From the NCBI RefSeq assembly GCF_024749045.1, contig NZ_CP087184.1, positions 4,464,001-4,528,000 on the forward strand: a stretch of DNA of 64,000 nt, in the 5' to 3' direction. This DNA is from Pseudomonas sp. B21-028 (GTDB lineage: Bacteria > Pseudomonadota > Gammaproteobacteria > Pseudomonadales > Pseudomonadaceae). The notes under the pieces were generated by a model. It was not told where the DNA came from and did no database searches. It saw nothing but the letters and a program-made list of their open reading frames with translations. Position 1 is the stretch's first letter, and the number at the start of each line of letters is the position of its first letter. A program made the position numbers and the translations under genes. Positions 56,604-64,000 of this stretch are shown here, in pieces.

Positions 56604-57929
56604 ATGCCCCTCGTAGCCCCTGAACTGCTTGCCCCGGCCGGCACCCTGAAAAACATGCGCTATGCCTTCGCCTACGGCGCCGACGCGGTTTACGCCGGCC
56701 AGCCGCGCTACAGCCTGCGGGTGCGCAACAATGAATTCGACCATGCCAACCTGGCCCTGGGCATTCGTGAAGCCCAAGCTTCGGGCAAGCGCTTCTACGT
56801 GGTGGTGAACATTGCGCCGCACAACGCCAAACTGCGCACTTTCCTCAAGGACCTCGAGCCGGTGATCGCCATGGCGCCCGATGCGCTGATCATGTCCGAC
56901 CCGGGGCTGATCATGCTGGTGCGACGGAACTTCCCACAGATGCCGATCCATCTGTCGGTGCAGGCCAACACGGTGAACTGGGCGAGCGTCGAGTTCTGGC
57001 AACAACAGGGCCTGAGCCGGATCATTCTTTCCCGGGAACTGTCCCTGGAGGAAATCGCCGAGATCCGCCAGCAAGTGCCGGCCATGGAACTGGAAGTGTT
57101 CGTCCATGGGGCCCTGTGCATGGCCTATTCCGGGCGTTGTCTGTTGTCGGGCTACCTGAATCGGCGCGACGCCAACCAGGGCAGTTGCACCAACGCCTGT
57201 CGCTGGAAATACTCGGCCCAGCCAGCGGTGGAAAACGCCGTGGGCGACATCGTGCACAGCTACCAGCCCGAACCCACCCTGGGCCTCGGCGCGCCCACCG
57301 GCCAGGTATTCCTGCTCCAGGAGGCCAACCGTCCGGACGAATCCATGCCGGCGTTCGAGGACGAGCATGGCACCTACATCATGAACGCCAAGGATCTGCG
57401 TGCCGTGCAGCATGTGGAGCGGCTGACCCGCATGGGCGTGCACTCCCTGAAGATCGAAGGCCGGACCAAGTCGCACTTCTACTGCGCGCGCACCACCCAG
57501 GTGTATCGCCGGGCGATCGATGACGCCATGGCCGGCCGCACCTTCGACCGTGGCCTGATGACCGACCTGGAGTCACTGGCCCAGCGCGGCTATACCGAGG
57601 GCTTCCTGCGCCGGCATGTGCATGATGAATACCAGAACTACCAGAACGGCAGCTCAGTCTCGGAGCGCCAGCAGTTCGTCGGCGAACTCACCGGCGAGCG
57701 GCGCGAACGCCTGGCTGAAGTGCGGGTCAAGAACCGCTTCGAGCTGGGCGACCACATGGAGCTGATGACGCCCAAGGGCAATTTTCACTTCGACCTGCAT
57801 CAACTGCAGGACGTGAAAGGCCGGAGCATCGACGTCGCGCCGGGGGACGGGCATGTGGTGTACGTGCCGATACCGGATGCGGTGGACCTGCGGTTCGGGT
57901 TGTTGATGCGGGATGTGCGCAAGTCATAG
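56604..57929 (+). CDS. trhP: Peptidase U32 family protein TrhP (YegQ)
   Basis: From ATG 56604 (MPLVAPELLAPAGTLKNMRY) it has 441 residues. The U32 signature ELEVFVHGALCMAYSGRCLL and the following CTNACRW Cys cluster (about 165-205) probably bind a 4Fe-4S cluster. In E. coli TrhP is needed for 5-hydroxylation of uridine 34 in tRNA, using prephenate. It is unlikely to be a peptidase. The reading frame before 56604 is not family sequence. Confidence 0.9.
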   Translation: MPLVAPELLAPAGTLKNMRYAFAYGADAVYAGQPRYSLRVRNNEFDHANLALGIREAQASGKRFYVVVNIAPHNAKLRTFLKDLEPVIAMAPDALIMSDPGLIMLVRRNFPQMPIHLSVQANTVNWASVEFWQQQGLSRIILSRELSLEEIAEIRQQVPAMELEVFVHGALCMAYSGRCLLSGYLNRRDANQGSCTNACRWKYSAQPAVENAVGDIVHSYQPEPTLGLGAPTGQVFLLQEANRPDESMPAFEDEHGTYIMNAKDLRAVQHVERLTRMGVHSLKIEGRTKSHFYCARTTQVYRRAIDDAMAGRTFDRGLMTDLESLAQRGYTEGFLRRHVHDEYQNYQNGSSVSERQQFVGELTGERRERLAEVRVKNRFELGDHMELMTPKGNFHFDLHQLQDVKGRSIDVAPGDGHVVYVPIPDAVDLRFGLLMRDVRKS

Positions 57930-57971
57930 GAGGGGCGGGCTTGGCAGTTGGCATCCTTGCCAACTGAACCG

Positions 57972-58073
57972 CCGCTATCGCGAGCAGGCTCGCTCCCACA
58001 GGGTCCGGGCTGAATCTGATACTTGCACGTCACCACCGATCCCTTGTGGGAGCGAGCCTGCTCGCGATGGCGG
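57972..58073. repeat. REP pair
   Basis: Inverted units at 57975-57999 and 58044-58071; GCGAGCAGGCTCGCTCCCAC and its complement. Confidence 0.92.
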
Positions 58074-58142
58074 TGGATCGGTCATGAATGTTTAACTGGC
58101 TCACCATTCCAACAGGGATGGGGGCCACCCAACGGACCACGG

Positions 58143-58248
58143 CAGGAACTGCCGAAGGCTGCGATCCTCCTTTCCCGATAGGGCCTGGCATCCCAGGCGA
58201 AGACATCTGGATCGGAAGCAGAAGATCGCAGCCTTCGGCAGCTCCTGG
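58143..58248. repeat. Inverted repeat 'CTGCCGAAGGCTGCGATC'
   Basis: CAGGAACTGCCGAAGGCTGC with GATC (58143-58166) is repeated inverted at 58224-58248. A third repeat family, ending 3 bp before the chemoreceptor stop; it may end transcription. Confidence 0.8.
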
Positions 58249-58251
58249 CCG

Positions 58252-59931
58252 TCAGATCCGGAACTGTCCGACCAATTTGCCCAGGCGCTGGCCCAGGTCG
58301 CTCAGGCTGCGGGAGGTCTGGGCGCCGAGTTGGGTTTCGTCGGCCACGCTGTCCACCGCCACGGCGATCTGATGCACGCTGCGGTTGATTTCCTCGGCTA
58401 CCGCGGTCTGCTCTTCCGCGGCGCTGGCGATCTGGGCGTTCATCGAGTTGATGGTGCCGATCAACTGCGCCATGGTGTCCAGGGAGGCTCCCGCCTCGTT
58501 GGCCCGGACCGATGTGCCGTCACCGGCCTCACTGGAACGACGCATCGCTTCCACCGCCGCATGGGTACCCGATTGCAGGCGGTCGATCATGCCCTGGATT
58601 TCCTGGGTGCTCTGCTGGGTCCGGCTGGCCAGGGCACGGACTTCATCGGCCACCACCGCAAAACCACGTCCCGCTTCCCCGGCACGCGCCGCCTCGATGG
58701 CCGCGTTGAGGGCCAGCAGGTTGGTCTGCTCGGCGATCGAACGAATCACCCCGAGTACGCTGACAATCGAAGCCACGTCCTGTTGCAGGCTGTCCAGGGA
58801 CACGCCACTGCTGCGGATGTCGTTTACCAGCGCATGAATCTGCTGGATGCTGCCAGCCACCACCCGCTTGGCGGATTGACCTTCTTCGTCGGTCTGCTGG
58901 GCGGCTACGGCGGCGCCCTGGGCGCTGCGGGCCACTTCCTGGGCGGCGGACGACATCTCGTTGATCGCCGTGGCGACCTGGTCGGTTTCGTGGCGCTGGC
59001 GCTCCATGGCCTGCTCGGAACGCTGGGCCTGTTCGGAGACCTGGGCCACCAGCCCGGTCAGTTGCGAAGTCATGTCGGTGATCTGTCGCACCAGGCCATG
59101 GATCTTGTCGACGAAGCGGTTGAACGAGCCGGCCAGCTGGCCGAGTTCGTCCTGGCTGGTGATCGCCAGGCGCCGGGTCAGGTCGCCCTCGCCCGCCGCG
59201 ATGTCGTCGAGGTTGTCTTTCATCAGGTTCAAGGGTCGCAGGATGGTGTTGGCCAGCAGCAGGCCCACCACCGCAATCACCAGCAGCACGACGGCAGCGA
59301 TGCCGACAATGCTCAGGATCACGCCTTGCACACGCTCATGGACCTTGGCTTCCACCAGCGCCACCTGGGCTTCGATACCGTCCAGGTTGACCGAACTGCC
59401 GACTGCCATGTCCCACTTGGGCAGGTATTCGGTGTAGCCGAGCTTGGGCACCAAGGCCTTGCTATTGGGCAGCGGCGAGCTGTATTCGAGGTAGTGGGTC
59501 CCGTCCTTGGCAACTTTCACCAGGTCACGGTTGACGTAGACACCGTTCGGATCACGGTTTTCCTTGAAACTCTTGCCCACGCCGTCGGGGCTGTTGGCCT
59601 TGAACAGCCGCACGGTTTCGGAGTCGTAGCCGAAGAAGTAGCCGTCCTTGCCGTAACTGATGTTCGACAGCAGCTTGATGGCCTCGGCCCGCGCCGCGTT
59701 ATCACCGGGAGCGGCTGCATCGTACAGCGGCTTGATGGCGGTCAGGCCCACCGCTACGTAGCTCTGCAGCGTCGCCTTGGCATCGGTAAGCAGGCGTTCG
59801 CGGGTCTGCTGAACCTCTTTACCGGCCTGTTCCGTCAAGATGAAAGCCGTGGTCAAGCTGATGATCATGGCGGACAACAGTACCGGCAATATTGCCAGGG
59901 ACAGGACTTTAGCCTTCAGGCTCAGGCGCAT
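58252..59931 (-). CDS. Methyl-accepting chemotaxis protein
   Basis: From ATG 59931 ([20 protein letters not shown]) the protein has 559 residues: first membrane helix (about 10-32), a periplasmic single-Cache-2-like domain (about 35-190; [15 protein letters not shown]), second helix (about 200-222), HAMP (about 222-275) and the methyl-accepting domain with its hairpin tip ([20 protein letters not shown]). The ligand is unknown. The longer open frame upstream runs through REP sequence and is not coding. Confidence 0.92.
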   Translation of the reverse strand: MRLSLKAKVLSLAILPVLLSAMIISLTTAFILTEQAGKEVQQTRERLLTDAKATLQSYVAVGLTAIKPLYDAAAPGDNAARAEAIKLLSNISYGKDGYFFGYDSETVRLFKANSPDGVGKSFKENRDPNGVYVNRDLVKVAKDGTHYLEYSSPLPNSKALVPKLGYTEYLPKWDMAVGSSVNLDGIEAQVALVEAKVHERVQGVILSIVGIAAVVLLVIAVVGLLLANTILRPLNLMKDNLDDIAAGEGDLTRRLAITSQDELGQLAGSFNRFVDKIHGLVRQITDMTSQLTGLVAQVSEQAQRSEQAMERQRHETDQVATAINEMSSAAQEVARSAQGAAVAAQQTDEEGQSAKRVVAGSIQQIHALVNDIRSSGVSLDSLQQDVASIVSVLGVIRSIAEQTNLLALNAAIEAARAGEAGRGFAVVADEVRALASRTQQSTQEIQGMIDRLQSGTHAAVEAMRRSSEAGDGTSVRANEAGASLDTMAQLIGTINSMNAQIASAAEEQTAVAEEINRSVHQIAVAVDSVADETQLGAQTSRSLSDLGQRLGKLVGQFRI

Positions 59932-60015
59932 GCTGATCACTCTTGTAAGTGTTATTGGCGTGGTTAGCTGTGTTAACGGCAAGCTTGGGGAAAACTGTAG
60001 GCCAATATCAAAAGC

Positions 60016-60070
60016 AATCGCGAGCAGGCTCGCTCCCACGGGAAATGTGGGAGCGAGCCTGCTCGCGATG
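60016..60070. repeat. REP pair
   Basis: ATCGCGAGCAGGCTCGCTCC and GTGGGAGCGAGCCTGCTCGC inverted around GGGAAAT. Confidence 0.92.
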
Positions 60071-60089
60071 AAAGCGAACCTGTCTCGGA

Positions 60090-61409
60090 CTACAGCACCA
60101 TCGCCGCCACCCAACCAAACGCCAGCAACGGCAGGTTGTAGTGAAGGAAGGTTGGAACCACCGTGTCCCAGATGTGGTGGTGCTGGCCGTCGATGTTCAG
60201 GCCGGAGGTCGGGCCGAGGGTCGAGTCCGAGGCAGGCGAGCCCGCATCGCCCAGGGCACCGGCGGTGCCGACGATGCAGACGATCGCCAGCGGGCTGAAG
60301 TCCAGTTGCAGGCACAGCGGCACGAAAATCGTGGCCAGGATCGGTACGGTGGAGAACGACGAGCCGATGCCCATGGTCACCAGCAGGCCCACCAGCAACA
60401 TCATCAGCGCGCCGATAGCCTTGTTGTGGCCGATCCAGGCCGCCGAGGCTTCCACCAGGTTCTGCACTTCGCCGGTGGCCTTCATCACCTCGGCAAACCC
60501 CGAAGCGGCGATCATGATGAAGCCGATCATCGCCATCATTTTCATGCCTTCGGTGAACAGGTCGTCAGTCTCGCGCCAACGCACCACCCCCGACAGCGAG
60601 AAGATCAGGAACCCGGCCAGGGCACCGATGATCATCGAATCCACCAACAACTGAACCGCGAACGCCGCCGCCACAGCGATCCCGGCCACCATCAGGCTCA
60701 TCGGGTTGTAGCGCACCGCCACCTGCTCGGCCCGGGCAATTTTCTTCAGGTCGTAGACGCGCTTCTTGCGGTAGCTGAACAACGACAGCAGCAAGCCGAA
60801 TACCATGCCCAGCGCCGGGATGCCCATGGCGTGGGTGACATTGATGCCGCTGACGTCCACGCCGCTGCGGGCGATGTTGGCGAGCAGGATTTCATTGAGG
60901 AAAATATTGCCGAACCCCACGGGCAGGAACATGTAGGGGGTGATCAGGCCGAAGGTCATGACGCAGGCGATCATCCGACGATCCATCTGCAGCTTGGTCA
61001 GCACGTAGAGCAGCGGCGGTACCAGCAGCGGAATGAAGGCGATGTGGATCGGCAGGATATTCTGGGACGCGACGGCCACCGTCCCCAGCAAACCGATCAG
61101 CACCCATTTGACGCTGGAGCCCCCGGCGGCGTCCTGGCGGTCCACCAGGGCCAGCACCTTGTCGGCCAGGGCGTGGGCCATGCCGGACTTGGCAATCGCC
61201 ACCGCGAAAGCGCCGAGCAAGGCGTAGGACAATGCCACTGTCGCACCGCCACCAAGGCCCGCGTTGAACGCCTTGAGCGTCGCCTCGATGCCCAGGCCAC
61301 CGGTCAGGCCGCCCACCAACGCGCCGATAATCAGCGCGATCACCACATGCACACGGGACAGGCTGAGCACCAGCATGACGCCAACCGCGGCAATTACTGC
61401 ATTTATCAT
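60090..61409 (-). CDS. Na+/H+ antiporter family protein
   Basis: From ATG 61409 ([20 protein letters not shown]) the protein has 439 residues and about 11-12 hydrophobic segments. The pattern ([40 protein letters not shown] at the C-terminus) fits the Na_H_antiporter (NhaC-like ArsB/NhaD superfamily) group. It probably exchanges cations or carries a small organic acid; the substrate is uncertain. Upstream in-frame codons run through REP sequence. Confidence 0.85.
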   Translation of the reverse strand: MINAVIAAVGVMLVLSLSRVHVVIALIIGALVGGLTGGLGIEATLKAFNAGLGGGATVALSYALLGAFAVAIAKSGMAHALADKVLALVDRQDAAGGSSVKWVLIGLLGTVAVASQNILPIHIAFIPLLVPPLLYVLTKLQMDRRMIACVMTFGLITPYMFLPVGFGNIFLNEILLANIARSGVDVSGINVTHAMGIPALGMVFGLLLSLFSYRKKRVYDLKKIARAEQVAVRYNPMSLMVAGIAVAAAFAVQLLVDSMIIGALAGFLIFSLSGVVRWRETDDLFTEGMKMMAMIGFIMIAASGFAEVMKATGEVQNLVEASAAWIGHNKAIGALMMLLVGLLVTMGIGSSFSTVPILATIFVPLCLQLDFSPLAIVCIVGTAGALGDAGSPASDSTLGPTSGLNIDGQHHHIWDTVVPTFLHYNLPLLAFGWVAAMVL

Positions 61410-61538
61410 CGTTACCTCAAGGCACAGCGGTGCAAAGCCACCGGAAAAAAGGCGGGGACTTTGCAGCAAGCGGCGCCAAGCTGCAAGGGCCGTGCGGCGG
61501 GTTTCGAGGTTGCCGTATTCAAAATCACCGCAGCCCTC

Positions 61539-61630
61539 CTGTGGGAGCGAGCCTGCTCGCGATAGCGTCCGGTCAGTCACCTTGATGCAAGCTGATACGC
61601 CGCCATCGCGAGCAGGCTCGCTCCCACAGG
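61539..61630. repeat. REP pair
   Basis: Inverted units at 61540-61562 and 61604-61629, between the antiporter and the sensor kinase gene. Confidence 0.92.
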
Positions 61631-61644
61631 GTGATTTGGTGTGA

Positions 61645-62958
61645 TCAGCGCCGAGGCAGTTCGATCAGGACTTTCAGCCCGCCCCACTCGCTGTCGTGCA
61701 GGGTCAGCGTCCCGCCCCAGGTGTCGACAATGTCCCGCACGATACCAAGCCCCAGGCCGTGGCCATCGGTCTGCTCGTCCAGGCGCGTGCCCCGGCTGAA
61801 GACCTGCTCGCGCCGCTCCTCGGGAATGCCTGGGCCGTCGTCTTCCACCGCCAGGGTGAATGTCCCGGCCGTTTCGGTCACGGTCAGGCGCACTTCGGCA
61901 TCCGACCATTTACAGGCGTTGTCCAGCAGGTTGCCCAGTAGTTCCAGCAGGTCTTCGCGGTCCCAGGGCAGGTGCTGGCCTGGCGCGGCCACATAGCTCA
62001 GGTGCAAATGCTCGCCGTGGATCATGTTCAGCGTCGCCAGCAGCCCCGGCAGTTCCGCATCGCAGTCCAGCTGCGCGCCGGGCAAGGCATCGCCGGCCAG
62101 TCGGGCGCGGTTGAGCTCACGGTTCAGGCGCTGGCGCACCTGTTCCAGTTGTTCAAGCAACAACTTGCGCAGTTCAGGGTATGGATCGAGCTTTTCGTTC
62201 GAGGCCAGGCTTTGCAACACTGCCAGCGGGGTTTTCAGGGCATGGCCCAGGTTGCCCAGGGAATTGCGCGAGCGCTTGAGACTGTCTTCGGTGTGGGCCA
62301 GCAAATGATTGATCTGCGCCACCAGCGGTTCCAGCTCAAGGGGCACCTGTTCGTCGAGTTGCGAACGCTGGCCACGCTGTAGTTGAGCGATCTGTTCCCG
62401 GGCCTTCTCCAGCGGACGCAAGGCACGGCGCACCGTAAACCGTTGCAGCAGCAGGATCAGCAACAGCCCCGCCAGGCCGAGGACGAGGCCGATCTGCTGC
62501 ATGCGCAGGAAACTGTCGCGCACGGGCGTGTAGTCCTGGGCCACGCTGATGGAAATCGCCTGGCCCAGGCGCCGATAGTCGGTGCGCAATACCAACAGTT
62601 TCTGGCCTTCAGGCCCCAGTTGCAGGTTGCTGTGCAGGCCCGGATGGTCGAGCCGGGGCAGTTCCTGGTCCCACAGGGAACGGGAACGCCAGTGCACGTC
62701 GGCAAAATCGATGCGGAAATAATGCCCGGAGAACGGTCGCAGATAGGCCGGCGACAAGCGCCGCTCATCCAGTTGCAGCCCCTGGGGGCCACGCGCCAGG
62801 GCCACCAGCAGACTCTCGCTGTCATTGCGCAAGCCGGCTTCCAGATAGCGCTGCAACCCCAGCTCGAACAGCCACAGACTGGTTTGCGCCAGGACCAGGC
62901 CGACCACCACCATCACACCGATCAGGCCCAGGCTCAGCCGTCGCTGAATAGATCTCAC
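61645..62958 (-). CDS. Sensor histidine kinase
   Basis: 437 residues: membrane helix 1 (about 10-30), a periplasmic domain (about 35-155), helix 2 (about 158-178), HAMP-like linker, dimerisation helix with [14 protein letters not shown] (phospho-His about 239) and an HATPase domain ([34 protein letters not shown]). The layout resembles PhoQ/PmrB-like sensors. It overlaps the response regulator by 4 bp (ATGA). Confidence 0.92.
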   Translation of the reverse strand: MRSIQRRLSLGLIGVMVVVGLVLAQTSLWLFELGLQRYLEAGLRNDSESLLVALARGPQGLQLDERRLSPAYLRPFSGHYFRIDFADVHWRSRSLWDQELPRLDHPGLHSNLQLGPEGQKLLVLRTDYRRLGQAISISVAQDYTPVRDSFLRMQQIGLVLGLAGLLLILLLQRFTVRRALRPLEKAREQIAQLQRGQRSQLDEQVPLELEPLVAQINHLLAHTEDSLKRSRNSLGNLGHALKTPLAVLQSLASNEKLDPYPELRKLLLEQLEQVRQRLNRELNRARLAGDALPGAQLDCDAELPGLLATLNMIHGEHLHLSYVAAPGQHLPWDREDLLELLGNLLDNACKWSDAEVRLTVTETAGTFTLAVEDDGPGIPEERREQVFSRGTRLDEQTDGHGLGLGIVRDIVDTWGGTLTLHDSEWGGLKVLIELPRR

Positions 62959-63623
62959 CGGGCCTGTCCGCCGAACAGGTAACCCTGCCCGCGACGGGTT
63001 TCGATCACGTTGCGTCCCAGCTTGCGTCGCAGGTGATTGACGTGGACTTCCAGCACATTGGAATCACGCTCGGTTTCACCGTCATATAGATGTTCGGCGA
63101 GATGGCTCTTGGAGAGGATCTGCTCGGGGTGAAGCATGAAATAGCGCAACAGGCGAAATTCGGCGGAGGTCAGTTGGATGTCCGCGCCGTCGCGGACCAC
63201 ACACTGGCGCCCCTCATCCAGATGCAGCCCGGCAGCCTGGAGCGTCGGCTGATTGGCCTGGCCATGGGAGCGGCGCAGCAGCGCCTGGACCCGCAGGTGC
63301 AGTTCCTCGGGATGAAACGGCTTGGTCAGGTAATCGTCGGCACCGGCCTTGAGGCCCTCGATGCGTTCGGCCCAGGAACCGCGGGCGGTGAGGATCAGCA
63401 CCGGGGTGCTCAGGCCGCCGGCACGCCACTGGGCCAACACCTCGAGCCCCGGCACACCCGGCAGGCCAAGGTCGAGGATGATCAGGTCATAGGGTTCGCT
63501 GCTGCCCTGATACACCGCGTCGCGACCGTCGGCGAGCCAGTCCACGGCGTAGCCCTGTCGTGTCAGCCCGGCCATCAACTCGTCGGCCAGGGGAACGTGA
63601 TCTTCCACCAGAAGCAGGCGCAT
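62955..63623 (-). CDS. OmpR-family response regulator
   Basis: 222 residues. Receiver domain (1-120) with [16 protein letters not shown], phospho-Asp in [17 protein letters not shown] and Lys in [13 protein letters not shown]; winged helix (about 130-220) with [20 protein letters not shown]. Partner of the overlapping kinase. The stop of the PepSY gene overlaps its start by one base. Confidence 0.94.
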   Translation of the reverse strand: MRLLLVEDHVPLADELMAGLTRQGYAVDWLADGRDAVYQGSSEPYDLIILDLGLPGVPGLEVLAQWRAGGLSTPVLILTARGSWAERIEGLKAGADDYLTKPFHPEELHLRVQALLRRSHGQANQPTLQAAGLHLDEGRQCVVRDGADIQLTSAEFRLLRYFMLHPEQILSKSHLAEHLYDGETERDSNVLEVHVNHLRRKLGRNVIETRRGQGYLFGGQAR

Positions 63624-63934
63624 CAGTCTTCCTTATCTTTGAGCAAGCGGCCGGATGCGGCCTCCAGATCCAGTTCGCGCACGACACCGTCGGTGTCCAG
63701 CATCTCGACCTCATAAATATAGACGCCGTGTTTCTCTTCCAGCTCGGCCTCCAGCAACTTGGCGCCGGGATGCAGGTCCAGCGCCTGTTGCAGCAATTGC
63801 TCCAGCGGCAGTATCACGCCTTGCTGGCGCAGTTGCAGGGCCTCGTCCTGGTCCAGGTCCCGCGCCATGACCACCGAACAAAACGCCAGCAGCACCAGCG
63901 GCCATCGACCGCGGGCGCAGAGATTAAGCTTCAT
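63623..63934 (-). CDS. Secreted PepSY-domain protein
   Basis: From ATG 63934 ([20 protein letters not shown]) the product has 103 residues: a signal peptide (to VVMA), then a PepSY domain ending [29 protein letters not shown]. PepSY domains are inhibitory or sensing modules of the periplasm. It is translationally linked to the upstream PepSY gene (TAATG) and to the two-component genes, suggesting a stimulus sensor or target of that system. Confidence 0.85.
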   Translation of the reverse strand: MKLNLCARGRWPLVLLAFCSVVMARDLDQDEALQLRQQGVILPLEQLLQQALDLHPGAKLLEAELEEKHGVYIYEVEMLDTDGVVRELDLEAASGRLLKDKED

Positions 63935-64000
63935 TAAGTATCCTGATGATTCTTGAGCACCTTGCCGGTAACGGCGTCCAGTTCCATATCCCATTCAACG
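63934..64000 (-). CDS. PepSY-domain protein, C-terminal part (runs off window)
   Basis: The last codons read VEWDMELDAVTGKVLKNHQDT then TAA, the usual end of a PepSY domain. The stop overlaps the next start as TAATG, so the genes form one transcript. The N-terminus lies outside the window. Confidence 0.8.
   Translation of the reverse strand, partial: VEWDMELDAVTGKVLKNHQDT

Noticed and set aside
59932..60315. Extension of the chemoreceptor frame
   Set aside because: It runs through a REP pair and lacks a start; the signal-like MRLSLKAKV start at 59931 is correct.

Overview
The window looks like chromosomal DNA of a Pseudomonas of the fluorescens group. The evidence is the high GC of the core genes, the many 'GTGGGAGCGAGCCTGCTCGC' REP elements, a DUF6124 gene, and a gene order (metZ-purF-cvpA-dedD-folC-accD-trpF-truA-fimV-usg-asd-leuB-methyltransferase-leuD-leuC-LysR ... 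dusC ... gltX ... uvrB-aminotransferase) that is the standard Pseudomonas arrangement as I recall it from P. aeruginosa. The species cannot be fixed from the sequence alone.

Region 1 (1-5.9 kb) is AT-richer accessory DNA. It holds a PIN-domain (DUF4935-like) protein, a 440-aa protein with a PD-(D/E)xK-like motif, a coiled-coil lipoprotein, and a two-part gene that appears to be one nuclease-like protein split by a single-base frameshift. Region 2 (6.1-14.1 kb) is a graveyard of integrated elements. It starts with a DUF6124 gene behind a highly structured leader made of two consecutive three-way junctions. Next come a phage capsid module (protease, decoration protein, major capsid protein E, start of a gp36-like gene), a zeta-toxin pair, an antirepressor C-terminus and an integrase C-terminus. 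That integrase fragment abuts a 79-bp perfect duplicate of the 3' part of tRNA-Val(GAC) and its flank. The same 79 bp occur at the real tRNA-Val gene about 2.9 kb away, so a second small element lies between the two copies (YfcF-like GST, a frameshifted ORF, a truncated SRAP peptidase, two small secreted proteins).

Region 3 (14.1-23.5 kb) carries metabolic genes: a PuuB-like FAD oxidase; PhzF and LysE divergent from a MocR regulator with clear inverted repeats between them; a three-domain PNPOx/ferredoxin-reductase/2Fe-2S fusion; a tRNA-Asp x2 plus tRNA-Val cluster; an SDR and metZ. Region 4 (23.5-44.5 kb) is the core block from purF to leuC, all on the minus strand, ending at a divergent LysR gene and followed by a five-PAS GGDEF-EAL protein. 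Region 5 (44.6-52.8 kb) holds an Hsp20 gene with a sigma32-like promoter and a ROSE-type RNA thermometer, dusC, a thioesterase, a hydrolase/TetR pair, a duplicated tRNA-Glu/tRNA-Ala unit, gltX and uvrB. Region 6 (53-64 kb) holds an aromatic/aspartate-type aminotransferase, tRNA-Asn, two small ORFs, an AI-2E transporter, the U32 protein TrhP (YegQ), a chemoreceptor, a Na+/H+ antiporter, and a two-component system with PepSY proteins that runs off the window end.

The least explained features are the double three-way-junction leader before the DUF6124 gene, the frameshifted nuclease-like gene, and the orphan PD-(D/E)xK-like protein.
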